This document shows positions 1 to 9,900 of a stretch of 64,000 bases of DNA, one piece after another (positions within the stretch are counted from its first letter, which is position 1; the number at the start of each line of letters is the position of its first letter). The DNA is from Enterocola sp045654205 (GTDB taxonomy: Bacteria; Bacteroidota; Bacteroidia; Bacteroidales; Paludibacteraceae). The notes under the pieces were generated by a model that worked only from the letters and a program-made list of their open reading frames with translations, had not been told where the DNA came from and did not search any database. The stretch lies in contig JAZOMZ010000002.1 in assembly GCA_045654205.1 (NCBI GenBank), forward strand, positions 183,157-247,156. The letters run 5' to 3'. The position numbers and the translations under genes were made by a program.

Positions 1-1096
1 TACCTTTTGTTACTTGACCTTGGTTTATCATGATATGAAGATAAATAGCATGACTGGGCACTTGTTCTTCTGTAGCAAAACCATCGCCAGCAAGTTCAGC
101 CCCCCACACTGCTACTCTTCGAGAAGCATCATACTTCCATGTTCCATCTATGTAGCCTGTATAAGGGAAGAAAAGTTTATTACCATTAATCACACTGGTA
201 AATCTAACCCCTTTTGTACCTAAAGAATCGTGATCAATCTTTACGATACTATTTTCTAATAACGAACTAAAATCTTCTTTCGATGGGACTTGCCATCTAC
301 CACCCCAATTTAAATAAACAGGGTCATCTTCGTTATCTATATAACGATTGGTTGGCACATCAACATATCCATTATAACCATACTCTTCTAAATAACAATA
401 TTTGGTTAATTCTTTTGCATTATTGTTGATGTGAGCACTATGTACATAAGTGCTCCAAGAGTACTCTTCTTTTGATGTAGTTTCTGCCCATGCATAATAA
501 TCACCAACTTCGCCAACAGATGTTGCTCCAAGATTATGGGCAGCCCACAATATTCCATCACCCATATCCACATATTCGTAACCATAATACATGGGGTTTT
601 CTGGCTCTGGTTCTGGGGTTGGCGTAGGTATTTCATTTAAGCTGGCATACCAAACATTATTGTAGAAATAGGGTTTAGCTGCATCTATTGCTACATTGGC
701 TGATTGCATCCCTATTCCGTTATGAAAGATAATCATATCGGCTTGGTCTGTTTGGTATTTATAGCTGTACACATCCATATCGTGTACCTTTTCGCTGCAT
801 TTGGTAGCAAGTTCGCCTGGCCATGGAAGTACACCTTCATCTGTAGCATACAACCAAATATAGGCATTCACAGTCTCCCAATTATCAGCATTAACAAAAA
901 ATACAATAGTAGAATCCTTTGGCAACACAGGTTCTGCTGGTTTGTCTGGATTTTCAGGTTTGTCTGGTTCTTGAGGATTAGTTGGGGTTTCTGTTCCAGG
1001 TTTGTCTGGTCCTTCTGGTTCTTCTGTTTTACAAGAAACCATTGTCATTGACAAACAGGTAAACGATAAAAACAAGTAGTATAAAATCTTTCTCAT
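1..1096 (-). CDS. Lipoprotein with starch-binding-like (CBM26) and FISUMP-type domains, C-terminus beyond the window
   Basis: The frame is open from an ATG at 1096 to the left edge, so the C-terminus is missing. The N-terminus is a lipoprotein signal ending in VSC with Cys22, followed by a Pro/Glu-rich spacer (residues about 25-55). Residues about 58-150 (FVNADNW, AYIWLYA, MIIFHNG, YFYNNVWY) resemble a family 26 starch-binding module. After a second Pro/Glu linker, YVDMGDGILWAAHNLGA and the motifs behind it match the Fib_succ_major (FISUMP) family. It is probably a surface lipoprotein that binds a polysaccharide; that role is inferred. A paralogous FISUMP protein lies at 41.7 kb. Confidence 0.8.
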   Translation of the reverse strand, partial: MRKILYYLFLSFTCLSMTMVSCKTEEPEGPDKPGTETPTNPQEPDKPENPDKPAEPVLPKDSTIVFFVNADNWETVNAYIWLYATDEGVLPWPGELATKCSEKVHDMDVYSYKYQTDQADMIIFHNGIGMQSANVAIDAAKPYFYNNVWYASLNEIPTPTPEPEPENPMYYGYEYVDMGDGILWAAHNLGATSVGEVGDYYAWAETTSKEEYSWSTYVHSAHINNNAKELTKYCYLEEYGYNGYVDVPTNRYIDNEDDPVYLNWGGRWQVPSKEDFSSLLENSIVKIDHDSLGTKGVRFTSVINGNKLFFPYTGYIDGTWKYDASRRVAVWGAELAGDGFATEEQVPSHAIYLHIMINQGQVTKG

Positions 1097-1180
1097 AATA
1101 AATTTATCTAATTAGCAAAACAAAAGTGACTATCTTTTCTTAACTTAACGTAGCTACTCTTGTATTCTATTCACTAACGA

Positions 1181-2128
1181 TTAAAAGTAATAATATAGTG
1201 AAATATTAACTCCTATATTTTCTGTTCCATACAATAAATATGTGCTACCAGGACTCACAAGGTCGTTGTACTGAGCCACTTTGCCATTGTATTTATCATA
1301 GCCTTCGTAAATGGTGTAGGTTTGTGGTTGGAATGCCACCATAATTGGAGTAAGGTCTACTGTTGCTCCAAGAGATGCATTTTTCATAAAGAACCATTCA
1401 ACACCAAGATTTAAGTAAATACCGATACCATGACTCATACCAATATTGTATTCTTTAACAGGTCGACCATAATCCATCCATGTACAACCACTTGACGCAA
1501 ATTCGTTGATATTTTTGTCGATTTTTTCCATTGTAGTTGGGTGTTGATTGGCTTCGGTAATAGCATTTCCATATTTGAAATCTACTTCGCCACCACCAAA
1601 AGAATACATTAAACCACCTCCACCTACAAAACGTAAGTTTTTACCTGCAGAAAACTCTAGACCTAGAGTAACACCGCCACCTGCATATTTCAGATTGACA
1701 GCATCAGCTACTTGGTCTTCTGCCATTGGATTTAGTGCCAATGCTCTATCGTCGTCTACATATTCACGATAGTTTATATTTGCGCCACTAAAGCCAACAC
1801 TAGCTTTAAATGCCATGTGCTCTTTTGCTTGATATTTAAAAGAGAAAGCCACCATAGGTTGTTGTGCCAAAATATACATTTGATTTGGTTTACTTTCAGC
1901 ATTACTAATTATACCATCGTCAGAGGCACTTCCATAAAGGAACTGACCTACAGTAGAAAATGACGCAGCATTGCCACCTTGTGCAGCAGCCACTGGATTG
2001 AAGTTTACACCTATTGCAAAGCTACCAACCTCTGGAGTATAAACTTTAGCCTCTTTTTCTGTTTGTGCCATAGCACCCATAGACAAGGCACACAATAGCG
2101 AAACAGTTATTACTTTTATCTTGTTCAT
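1181..2128 (-). CDS. Outer-membrane beta-barrel protein, porin-like, 315 aa
   Basis: A signal peptide (MNKIKVITVSLLCALSMGAMAQ) is followed by alternating hydrophobic/polar strands rich in Gly and aromatics (GVTLGLEFSAGKNLRFVGGGGL, IGIYLNLGVEWFFM) and a C-terminus ending in aromatics (NISLYYYF), typical of an outer-membrane barrel. I cannot name a specific family or substrate. It follows the small lipoprotein at 2167-2682 by about 40 nt on the same strand and may be co-transcribed with it. Confidence 0.75.
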   Translation of the reverse strand: MNKIKVITVSLLCALSMGAMAQTEKEAKVYTPEVGSFAIGVNFNPVAAAQGGNAASFSTVGQFLYGSASDDGIISNAESKPNQMYILAQQPMVAFSFKYQAKEHMAFKASVGFSGANINYREYVDDDRALALNPMAEDQVADAVNLKYAGGGVTLGLEFSAGKNLRFVGGGGLMYSFGGGEVDFKYGNAITEANQHPTTMEKIDKNINEFASSGCTWMDYGRPVKEYNIGMSHGIGIYLNLGVEWFFMKNASLGATVDLTPIMVAFQPQTYTIYEGYDKYNGKVAQYNDLVSPGSTYLLYGTENIGVNISLYYYF

Positions 2129-2166
2129 AATAATACGCTTTAAATATTAATAAAAAAAGTTCGCTA

Positions 2167-2682
2167 TTAAGGATTGAAGTGATATGGGTCGTTTGTAGCA
2201 CCTACTCTTTTACCAATTAGGTCCACGTAAACAGTTTCACCATATTTAAGTGTAGGGTTTGCTTCACCTTTGTAGGTAATCATTACTTTTTTGATGTCTG
2301 AATCGTCTGGTTTTACCTCAGCATCGTAGTTTTCTTGTTGGAACATACAAGTTGCTTTGCAAGATGCTTTTTTACCTGCTGCCACTGGAATGCTTGCTTC
2401 AAATTTACCACCTTTAAGAGCTGCTGTAACAACCATAACATTGCCAGTTGCTTTGTCGTCGGCACCTAGTTCTGTTACTTCAATAGTAACATTGGCTTTG
2501 CCTTCAAAAAGAGCATTGCCCTCTGGTGCCATTGTATCATCAAGTTTTTGATAATATACATAACCTGCAAGGGTTGTTCCTTTTAAGTCTGAGGTTTCAA
2601 GTGCGGTAGGTTCTACCTTTTCGCAAGAAGCGAAAGATATTAATAACATTGCTAGAGTAGCAAATAATCCTAATTTTTTCAT
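2167..2682 (-). CDS. Small lipoprotein of unknown function, 171 aa
   Basis: The ATG at 2682 gives a clean lipoprotein signal (MKKLGLFATLAML...FASC). An in-frame TTG three codons upstream (2691) is less likely. The mature part (ETSDLKGTTLAGYVYYQKL, NVTIEVTEL, KFEASIPV) reads as a beta-sandwich such as a carboxypeptidase-regulatory-like or prealbumin-like domain, but no family is recognised with certainty. It sits upstream of a porin-like protein on the same strand, which fits a cell-surface pair. Confidence 0.7.
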   Translation of the reverse strand: MKKLGLFATLAMLLISFASCEKVEPTALETSDLKGTTLAGYVYYQKLDDTMAPEGNALFEGKANVTIEVTELGADDKATGNVMVVTAALKGGKFEASIPVAAGKKASCKATCMFQQENYDAEVKPDDSDIKKVMITYKGEANPTLKYGETVYVDLIGKRVGATNDPYHFNP

Positions 2683-2756
2683 AATGTCCAAATTTTAAGT
2701 TATTATATTTGATTTAAAGTATCTACAACAATAAACTTTCTACGTTAGTATGGACA

Positions 2757-3012
2757 TAAAAAAAGCGTGAAGCTTTGCATTGTTGCTCGCTTCACACATA
2801 GAGGCCTTCGCATTGCCCTGCAAGTTGAAACGAACAACGCATAAGCTCCACGCTGATATGAATAGGATTGCACACAATATACCAATAGAAGCAGACGCAA
2901 CTAGTACGTCTGCCATGAACAATGTGCAAATTTTTATACACATCCTAGGAGCATTTACGTTGCGTTGTTTTTGACTTGCAGTAAAGAAAGTTGCGAAGTT
3001 TCTATGTGCCAA
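2757..3012 (-). ncRNA. Structured non-coding RNA candidate, rod-like, possibly 6S RNA
   Basis: The arms nest in order across about 210 nt: 2795-2802/3001-3008, 2806-2812/2992-2998, 2818-2825/2974-2981, 2833-2841/2961-2969, 2845-2849/2948-2952, 2868-2874/2923-2929 and 2891-2897/2907-2913, all perfect helices of 5-9 bp separated by small loops. One roughly symmetrical open bubble of 18-19 nt per side lies between the fifth and sixth helices. On the minus strand the rod is followed by a 7-bp hairpin (2767-2773/2789-2795) and a T-run, so the minus strand is the transcript. A rod with a central bubble resembles 6S RNA. AAAATTTGCA at the bubble edge resembles the local promoter element TAnnTTTG, as 6S promoter mimicry would predict. 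The 6S identity is inference. Open frames on both strands here are probably spurious. Confidence 0.6.
2758..2795 (-). terminator. Intrinsic terminator of the structured RNA
   Basis: GTGAAGC (2767-2773) pairs with GCTTCAC (2789-2795). It is followed on the minus strand by a run of seven T (2758-2764). Confidence 0.7.
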
Positions 3013-3166
3013 AACAAGCGTAGTAAACGCTTTTAAATATGTCTTAAAAGAAAATCTTACATATGTAAAATCTTCTGATTTTATAAGTGCAAATTTAATG
3101 ATTTTTTAGAAAAATCAAATTTTTTGCTTGTTAAATTTCAAACGATTTCTAAAGAATATTATTTTC

Positions 3167-4114
3167 TTAATAATATCTCATAATCTCCTGTGCATCCGTT
3201 GTTGCCATAAGGTCTGAGAGTGTGAGATTTTTGTGCGCCTTCATAAATGATGATACAATTTTCCATCCCATATACACTCCTAGTCTTCCCGGAGAATGTT
3301 CTTGAGAATATCCATTGGTAAATGGCGCTGGTTGAGTATACTTCATGATGGTGCGCCAATCGGTAGAATATAACTCTTTATTTTCTACTATTGAATGCCA
3401 AATTCTCTTTTCGTGTTCCTCGCACCATGCAAATTGTTCTTCTGAATATGAAAGTATCTCACTCATTTTGTGGTCTGGAAGAAATGCTTCTAACAAATAC
3501 ATCAACTTACCATGATTTATCATAGACTCAAGAAGTCTATAATCATTGGTAGGAAACTCTGAACTAAGCCAACCTAGCATCACGTCCACAGGCATGTGTT
3601 CACGAGTAAGATATGGCAATTCGTATTGATATGCCACAGAAGAATACATTGGGTAATCTTTTCCTAAATAATAATCTGCACTTACAGAAATTCTATCTTC
3701 GAGTGTAACCACACATTGATTAAAACCAGAAACGTGATAACTCACTTTTGGTATTTCCTTTTCTGGGAAATAGTATTTATAATACCTAAATGCCTTGGTT
3801 AAAGTATTTTCTATGTCCTCAGTAGATGAATATTCTTTCTCTACATCGGCAAACAAACTACGCACTACACTATCTGCTTTGAATTTTTCTATCTCAGAGG
3901 CAGGCAATTCTAGGATATTTCTAATGTATAGAGGATAAAAATCTGGATATTTTTCTGCCAAAGAAGCAGAATCCATAGACATAAAGTCTAGGTCGAAGCG
4001 CTCGATTTTCACTTCTAAAGGAAGATTTTCCGCTTCTTTACTATAAAACCTGCCCTTGTCGGAGCAGGCTGTACAGATGAATATCAATAATAATATTTCT
4101 AAAAACTTTCTCAT
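3167..4114 (-). CDS. gldB: Gliding motility lipoprotein GldB-like
   Basis: This 315-aa protein has a lipobox at Cys17 (FICTAC). It matches the GldB family along its length: an early IERFDLDF segment, the DYYLGKDYPMY region, and a C-terminal SPGRLGVYMGWKIVSSFM block. In Flavobacterium GldB is an essential cell-envelope lipoprotein required for gliding; in non-gliding Bacteroidales the homologue is kept, but its role is unclear. The start overlaps the stop of the SPOR lipoprotein gene by 4 nt, so the two are translationally coupled. It lies beside a PorP/SprF-OmpA-CHU_C module, consistent with an envelope/T9SS neighbourhood. Confidence 0.8.
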   Translation of the reverse strand: MRKFLEILLLIFICTACSDKGRFYSKEAENLPLEVKIERFDLDFMSMDSASLAEKYPDFYPLYIRNILELPASEIEKFKADSVVRSLFADVEKEYSSTEDIENTLTKAFRYYKYYFPEKEIPKVSYHVSGFNQCVVTLEDRISVSADYYLGKDYPMYSSVAYQYELPYLTREHMPVDVMLGWLSSEFPTNDYRLLESMINHGKLMYLLEAFLPDHKMSEILSYSEEQFAWCEEHEKRIWHSIVENKELYSTDWRTIMKYTQPAPFTNGYSQEHSPGRLGVYMGWKIVSSFMKAHKNLTLSDLMATTDAQEIMRYY

Positions 4115-4644
4115 TTAGCTACCAATTTTAGCATCCAAGCATCTGGATATTTTTTTCTAGCATTTGCAAGCACTAGTCTTACTGCAGGCTCGTTGTCTGT
4201 TGAATAATAGAACACACGATACAATCCATTTTGATTTCTAGCCACAGTAGCCTTAATACCAGATTTGTTTAATTCTATAGAAAGATTGTTGGCATTCACT
4301 CTACTAGAGAAGCTTCCTACTACCACATGATATGCATAAACCACATTTTTACCATCTTCTGTGGTATATTTATCAGAAGATTCCACTATTTTTTCTGGTT
4401 CTACAACTGCTTTTACTGTATCAACAGCTGTTTTTACTGTATCTACTACAGCTTTTATAGTATCCACAACTTCTTTAACTTCTTCTACCACTGTAGTATC
4501 CATTTTTATAGTATCATTGCTTCCTATAAAAACATTTTCCATTTCGTCCTCACCTGCTTTTTCATACATTTGAGGGTAATATTGCTTAGAACAAGCCACT
4601 AAAGATGCACCTAAAATCAAGGCAATAAATAATTTACTTTTCAT
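4111..4644 (-). CDS. SPOR-domain lipoprotein, 177 aa
   Basis: The lipoprotein signal ends LVAC with Cys18. A low-complexity middle contains degenerate repeats of the type VVDTIKA / VVDTVKT / AVDTVKA (residues about 58-85). The C-terminal part (about 103-177: YHVVVGSFSSRVNANNLSIEL, GLYRVFYYS, ARKKYPDAW) is a SPOR domain, which binds denuded peptidoglycan glycan strands. Its likely role is at the septum or cell wall. It is the first gene of a two-gene unit with gldB and has its own promoter at 4700-4707. Confidence 0.85.
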   Translation of the reverse strand: MKSKLFIALILGASLVACSKQYYPQMYEKAGEDEMENVFIGSNDTIKMDTTVVEEVKEVVDTIKAVVDTVKTAVDTVKAVVEPEKIVESSDKYTTEDGKNVVYAYHVVVGSFSSRVNANNLSIELNKSGIKATVARNQNGLYRVFYYSTDNEPAVRLVLANARKKYPDAWMLKLVAK

Positions 4645-4673
4645 ATTCTGTTTTTAATTTTATCATAAATAAT

Positions 4674-4701
4674 TGCGGGAGATTCTTTTGAATCCCCCGC
4701 A
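4674..4701 (-). promoter_or_regulatory. Stem-loop at the extreme 5' end of the SPOR-gldB transcript
   Basis: TGCGGGAGATTC and GAATCCCCCGCA form an 11-12 bp stem with a short loop. It begins within a few nucleotides of the TATCTTTG element at 4700-4707 (minus), so it would sit at the very 5' end of the mRNA. It may stabilise the transcript, and may also act as a weak terminator for the upstream PorP gene. Confidence 0.5.
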
Positions 4702-4707
4702 AAGATA
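4700..4707 (-). promoter_or_regulatory. Bacteroidota -7 element (TATCTTTG) for the SPOR-gldB unit
   Basis: A perfect TAnnTTTG match on the minus strand, about 55 nt upstream of the SPOR gene start. No clear -33 TTTG is seen. Confidence 0.5.
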
Positions 4708-4727
4708 ATATATTTTTTTAATCTATC

Positions 4728-5666
4728 TTACCATACTACTGGTTTTGTTGTTGGTATTATAAATGACAACATAATTTCATGAGTTGACGAAGTCAAGTTA
4801 GCTAACTTACCAACACTTATATCATAACAATAACCTAAACGAAGCCATTGCCATTCAAAACCAGCCATAATAGATACCATATTATTTAGGCGATAGCCAA
4901 CTCCTAAATAATATTTACCATCATACATTGCTGTAACGCTAAAGTCTAACAAGTGTTCTTGTGACCATTTATCAAGCTTAGCAGTTTCTGGCACCTTGTT
5001 TAGTGCGCCCACATTGCTATATGCTACTGCTGGAATTAAGTTAAACTTCTCTGGCAAATATACATTACCACGCACGTATGCATTTAGTTGTGAAGGTGCA
5101 GCCACGGTGGTAAGTTCTTTTGTAATATTAGGCAAGTGAGTGATAGAGAAACCTGCCATAATGTATTTGTAAGAAAACTCAAAACCAAAGTCTAGGTCAA
5201 AATCTGTTTGAGTGTATTTACCCTCTGGAATATTTGGGTCTGTTGGATTTTCCCAAATATGACGTTCTGGGTCGAATGTTTTATTGATTACACCTGCAGA
5301 AAGACCCAATGAAAGAAGTCCATTTTCAAAAATATCTAAGTTGTATGCATAACAAACTTTTGCATTGATAGTTTGATTTTGAAGACCTAGTTCATCGTAT
5401 GTAAAGCTAAGACCAAAACCAGATTTTAAAGACTCGTTATAATAGTGAGCATTTAAAAGTGCAGATGTAGGAGTTTGTTCCAGCCCCATACCCACGTATT
5501 GTAAACGTGTTGCTGTGAATATTTGAATCTTATCGTTGTTGCCTACAGCAGATGGGTTCTGATTGATACGAGAAAACATCTGTTCTGAAAGTCTAAAGTC
5601 ACCCTGTGCAAATATTGCTGTGCACACGAATAACAAAACTGCGGTTAATAAAAATTGTTTTTTCAT
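4728..5666 (-). CDS. PorP/SprF family type IX secretion membrane protein (module 1)
   Basis: This 312-aa protein has a signal peptide ending at IFAQG. The diagnostic start of the family follows: DFRLSEQMFSRINQNPSAVGN, then LNAHYYNESLKSGFGLSFTYDE and FSITHLPNITKE. The C-terminal strands contain YLGVGYRLNN and GYCYDISVGKL. PorP/SprF proteins are outer-membrane barrels that work with CHU_C/SprB-like cargo and OmpA partners in T9SS-dependent export or anchoring. The stop of the OmpA gene lies 3 nt upstream, so the two are in one operon. A paralogous protein lies at 36411-37337. Confidence 0.88.
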   Translation of the reverse strand: MKKQFLLTAVLLFVCTAIFAQGDFRLSEQMFSRINQNPSAVGNNDKIQIFTATRLQYVGMGLEQTPTSALLNAHYYNESLKSGFGLSFTYDELGLQNQTINAKVCYAYNLDIFENGLLSLGLSAGVINKTFDPERHIWENPTDPNIPEGKYTQTDFDLDFGFEFSYKYIMAGFSITHLPNITKELTTVAAPSQLNAYVRGNVYLPEKFNLIPAVAYSNVGALNKVPETAKLDKWSQEHLLDFSVTAMYDGKYYLGVGYRLNNMVSIMAGFEWQWLRLGYCYDISVGKLANLTSSTHEIMLSFIIPTTKPVVW

Positions 5667-5669
5667 GGC

Positions 5670-6956
5670 TTATTTATTTGTAGGGTTAATAATGTTAATT
5701 TCTACACGACGGTTTTCTGCGTGTTCTTCTTCTGTTTGTGCATTTGGCACTTTAAGAGCTCTTTCTCCACGACCAATGCAGATAAGCTTTTCTGCAGGGA
5801 ATCCTCTATCCACTAGCATTTTCTTAACGGTTTCGGCACGACGTAGTGAAAGTTCATCATTGTATGTATCAGAACCTCTTTCGTCTGTGTGACCGCGCAC
5901 TTCAAACATTGCATCTGGATATTTATTCATTTCTGCTATCAGCATTTCAAGTTCTTGTTCAAACTCGTCTGTAAGAACGTCTTTGTCAAAGTCGAAGATA
6001 AAGAATGTCCAGAAATATTCTTTTTCAGTTTCGCTAACTTCTGGTTCTTCCACTGGTATTGGCTCTGGGTCTTCTGGTTGTTTAACGAAAGCATAAATAT
6101 CTCTTCTTCTACCTTTTACCCTATTTGCCACCACAAGTGGAGTTTCATTTATCACCACAATTGCTTGGTCTAGTTTGTTAGAGTTGTATGGTTCTGGCAT
6201 TTTTTGAGCAAATTCCCAACCATCACCACTTGCCTTGGCCATATATAGGTTTACATCTCTTTCGCGATTTGATGAAAAGTAAATAACCTCATCATTTTCT
6301 ACGAACGCAAAGTCTTCATTGTATTTACTATTGATATTTGAGCCTGCATTAACTGGTGCTGTCCATGTGCCATCACCTTTGGCATCTATGTACCAAATAT
6401 CAGTTCCCCCTTCACCATCTGGCAATGTAGCAGATGTAAAGTAAATACGAGAACCATTTTTTGCCATCACAGGATTTAGCATTATATGGAATTTCTTTTC
6501 CATGTAGTTCCATCCTGCATTCATTAGGAAGTTGGATCTACCTCGAGCATCTTCCATTCCGTCTATTACAAGACGCTCTGCCACCCAAGATTTTCCTTGT
6601 TTTTTTGCAGCATAAAGCCACTCGCATTTGTCAGACTCTTTTACTGAATAGTAAATTATTCCTTTATTTTCATCATAAGCCACAGTACCATGAATACCTA
6701 AGCTTTTAAGTTCTTTATAAACTTGAGGTTTTGCCGTAATACCTCTTTCGGTATCAATATCCACCTTCATTAGTTTACCTCTGGAGAAATAAATGATTGA
6801 ATTTTCTCCAAATTTTGACATATTATATTCGTCTTTTCCTGTATTACATTTAAGAGATTTGAATAAATATGTGCCATCTGAATACTTTTCACTTATAGCA
6901 GCCATCATCACCATGCTACTAAAAAGTAAAACTAAAATACTAAATATCTTTTTCAT
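5670..6956 (-). CDS. OmpA-family protein with PD40-like propeller segment
   Basis: In this 428-aa protein a signal peptide is followed by WD40-like/PD40 repeats at about residues 40-290 (SRIYFTSATLPDGEGGTD, EVIYFSSNRERDVNLYMAK). A Pro/Glu linker comes next, then a C-terminal OmpA peptidoglycan-binding domain at about 312-428 (FDFDKDVLTDEFEQEL, VRGHTDERGSDTYND, LSLRRAETVKKML, NRRVEINI). It lacks the TPR and carboxypeptidase-regulatory domains of PorE and of the paralogue at 34.2 kb, so it is a reduced version. It lies between the CHU_C giant and the PorP/SprF gene on one transcript. Its likely job is to tether the secretion/surface complex to the cell wall. Confidence 0.87.
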   Translation of the reverse strand: MKKIFSILVLLFSSMVMMAAISEKYSDGTYLFKSLKCNTGKDEYNMSKFGENSIIYFSRGKLMKVDIDTERGITAKPQVYKELKSLGIHGTVAYDENKGIIYYSVKESDKCEWLYAAKKQGKSWVAERLVIDGMEDARGRSNFLMNAGWNYMEKKFHIMLNPVMAKNGSRIYFTSATLPDGEGGTDIWYIDAKGDGTWTAPVNAGSNINSKYNEDFAFVENDEVIYFSSNRERDVNLYMAKASGDGWEFAQKMPEPYNSNKLDQAIVVINETPLVVANRVKGRRRDIYAFVKQPEDPEPIPVEEPEVSETEKEYFWTFFIFDFDKDVLTDEFEQELEMLIAEMNKYPDAMFEVRGHTDERGSDTYNDELSLRRAETVKKMLVDRGFPAEKLICIGRGERALKVPNAQTEEEHAENRRVEINIINPTNK

Positions 6957-6969
6957 ATCTTATCTCTCC

Positions 6970-9900
6970 TTATTTTACATAGTGAACTAACTCTATTGTA
7001 CCTTTTTTGATGGTTTCATCTGGAAGTGTTGCCACATAGAAGTAAACTCCTGGCATAGCATTAGCGCCTTTGATTGTGCCATCCCAACCGTCTTCGCTTT
7101 CGGCTACCACATTTCCATAACGGTCCATAATCATTACTTTAATACCATAACCCTGCACGAAAGTATCATTTACACCATCTTGGTTTAGTGGATTGAATGC
7201 TGTTGGCCAAATAAGTTCTTTTTCTCTAATGCTAAATCCAATATTTTCTGTAACACAACCATTGAACTCGGTGATGAAACATTTGTTACTTTCTGTAATA
7301 GCAGTTGTAAATTCTGTTTCAGCAGTAGATGCTAAAACTTCGCCACTACAAGACTTATAGGTAATTAAATCTGCAGCAGATAGTGTCCAACCTTCGATAG
7401 AAGTTTTGATAGTAATATTTTCTTCGTCATTTACAATAAGTGACGCCTGAGTATTTAATTCTTGACCTTCTGCATTATAAACAGAATTTGTAATTACAAT
7501 AGGTTTTACAAAAATTGGTTCACTTTCTTTGCCGTCTGTAGTTTGAGCTTTGATATAAACCCCATTTGTATTTTCTTCTGGGACATCAAATGTAATAGGA
7601 GTTCCCACAGCAGAATATTCTGTATATTCACTTCCATCTGCAGAATAATACCATTTAATCTTACTTGGCTCAATTTCTGTGATTCCTTCTATAGTAATTT
7701 CATTACAATCTCTAGATTTCTCTTGAATTTCTATAGGTAAAAGTTTTTCTATTGTAACTTCTGCTTCACAACCTTCTGCTACTACTTTTACAGATGCTTT
7801 TTCGCTTTTTAGAGTATAATAGATAAATGAATTTGTGGTTTCATCTATTAAACTATATTCTGAACCTGCAGAGGTTAAATCTTTTTCAAACCATTGATAT
7901 TTATCATTTTCTCCCAAGTCATATTTCATAGTAGAAGCCGTTAATTTTACATTGCTTCCTATATAAGTTTTATTTGGAGTTGCAACTAGGTTTATTCCTC
8001 TCAGAGACACTTTAACAGCAGGACTAGTTACTAAGTCTGTATAAATTCTAAAGTATGTATCTGCAGTAAGAGTGTATTCCAATGTATAAGCATTTTTTGG
8101 AGCGTCTAGATTGCTCCAATTTTTACCATCTTTTGAGATTTGCCACCAGAAATCTATTAAACCACTTGGGTCATCGTATTTTTTTGCTTCTAATGTAACC
8201 TCGTTACAACTACGTTCTTTTACTGATACTTCTAAGTTTGGGGCACAAAGCACTGTAATAGTATTCGATACTGCCACAGGAGCACATTTTGATAAATTTC
8301 CTGCAATATAGTCCAATGCATCTGCCTCATTTGCTGTTGCCACCACATAATATTGAGTATATGGGGTAATTTGTGTATATATCGCTGTTATGTTATCATA
8401 TTCCACCTTGTGAACAAACTCAGTGCTGCCTTGCTCTTTTACATACCATAAATAATAAGGATTGTCAAACACCACTTCTGCCATACCTTCTTCTAAATCT
8501 AGATAGATATCAGAACCACATGAACCTGAAACTTGGTTGTCTTTTATTTCTACCTCTGGCACTAAGCTAGAGACTGACAAACTAACTTCTGGCACACAAA
8601 TGCTAAATGAAATATCATCTACCATAAAGTCGTTGCCATTACCACCTTCTATGCAGTTGTAGATTTCTACTGTAAGTTTATCGTTATTGCCAGAATTGAA
8701 TGAAGTCTCACCTTTTACCCAACCATCTTCTGGTTTTATTTCATTAATTTGAAGTGTAGCCGATTCTATAATATTTCTATTTTGGTCGCGAACCACAAAT
8801 TTCATAGAGATTTGTGTACTTACACGTTCTGGATTGGCAGCATTTGCAAACCAAGCAGAGAAAATCATGTTTGTATTGGAACAAGGCATATCTACTGTAC
8901 GAGAATATACCAATTGTTCTGATTGACCTTGAAGATTTGCTGCATTAACCATAAGCATTGCACCCCACTCTCCATTTTTTAGTCCACCAGAAGTGTGGTC
9001 ATAAAGGTCGCGGAACCATAAACTTTGTCCTTCTACTCCGTTACAAGAATTATCATTATGATCCAAACCACCATAACCTGCAAATTTAGGGTTGGTCATA
9101 AGCGCATAAGTACCTTCTGCCTTAAGTGGTTTACAATTATCAACAAAAGTGTATATTGAAGTATTAATATAGTTTACAGAACCACTACTACGAGATGTTT
9201 CTGAAGAAAGAGTTCCAAAGTCTTCTATGAAAAGATTGTGCTGCGCAGAGTTTGTCGCACATTTATATTCTGCATTTACACAAACTTCATTTGAATAAGT
9301 TTCTGAACCACCCACATTTGCCACAGCACGATAACAAGTTTGACCGGCTTCTGGAATATCAGTAACAGAGGCTCCTGTTAGTTGGTTTCCTAATGCGTCA
9401 GTAAAAGGAACAAAACCTGCACCATTAATATTCTTTTCCCATTTCACTGCATTAAAGTCCATTTCCACTGCAGAAAATGCATTTATAGTAACAGGAGAGC
9501 CCAAACCTACAGATGTTTCATTTGCAGATATTGAGAACATTTCTGTTTCACCATAAATATAAAGGTCTGAAATAGCTATTACAGCATTATCACCAGAAGC
9601 TCCAGATCTTTTTACTTCAATAAGAAGTTGAGACTCTGAAATATTTGAAGAATAGACAGAAACAGATTTCTGTTTCTTAGATTGAACGGAAATAATTGAA
9701 TTAGAAATTGTTTTACCATTAATATATACAGTAATTTCTGAATCATCTCCACCCGCAATTTCTTCTATATTAAAATTTAATGCAAAATCAGAATTTGGTT
9801 TGTAACAACCAACAGTTATTTTAAATATTGTTTCTCCATTTTGTGGAGTAGCAAAGATTAACCTATTTACATTATCAGTTCTCTCTAGATAAGAAGACTC

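Noticed and set aside
2740..3012. Open frames of 90 aa (minus) and 64 aa (plus) in the 2.8-3.0 kb region
   Set aside because: Both lie within the structured RNA, the minus frame begins at TTG, and neither has a recognisable domain or translation signal.
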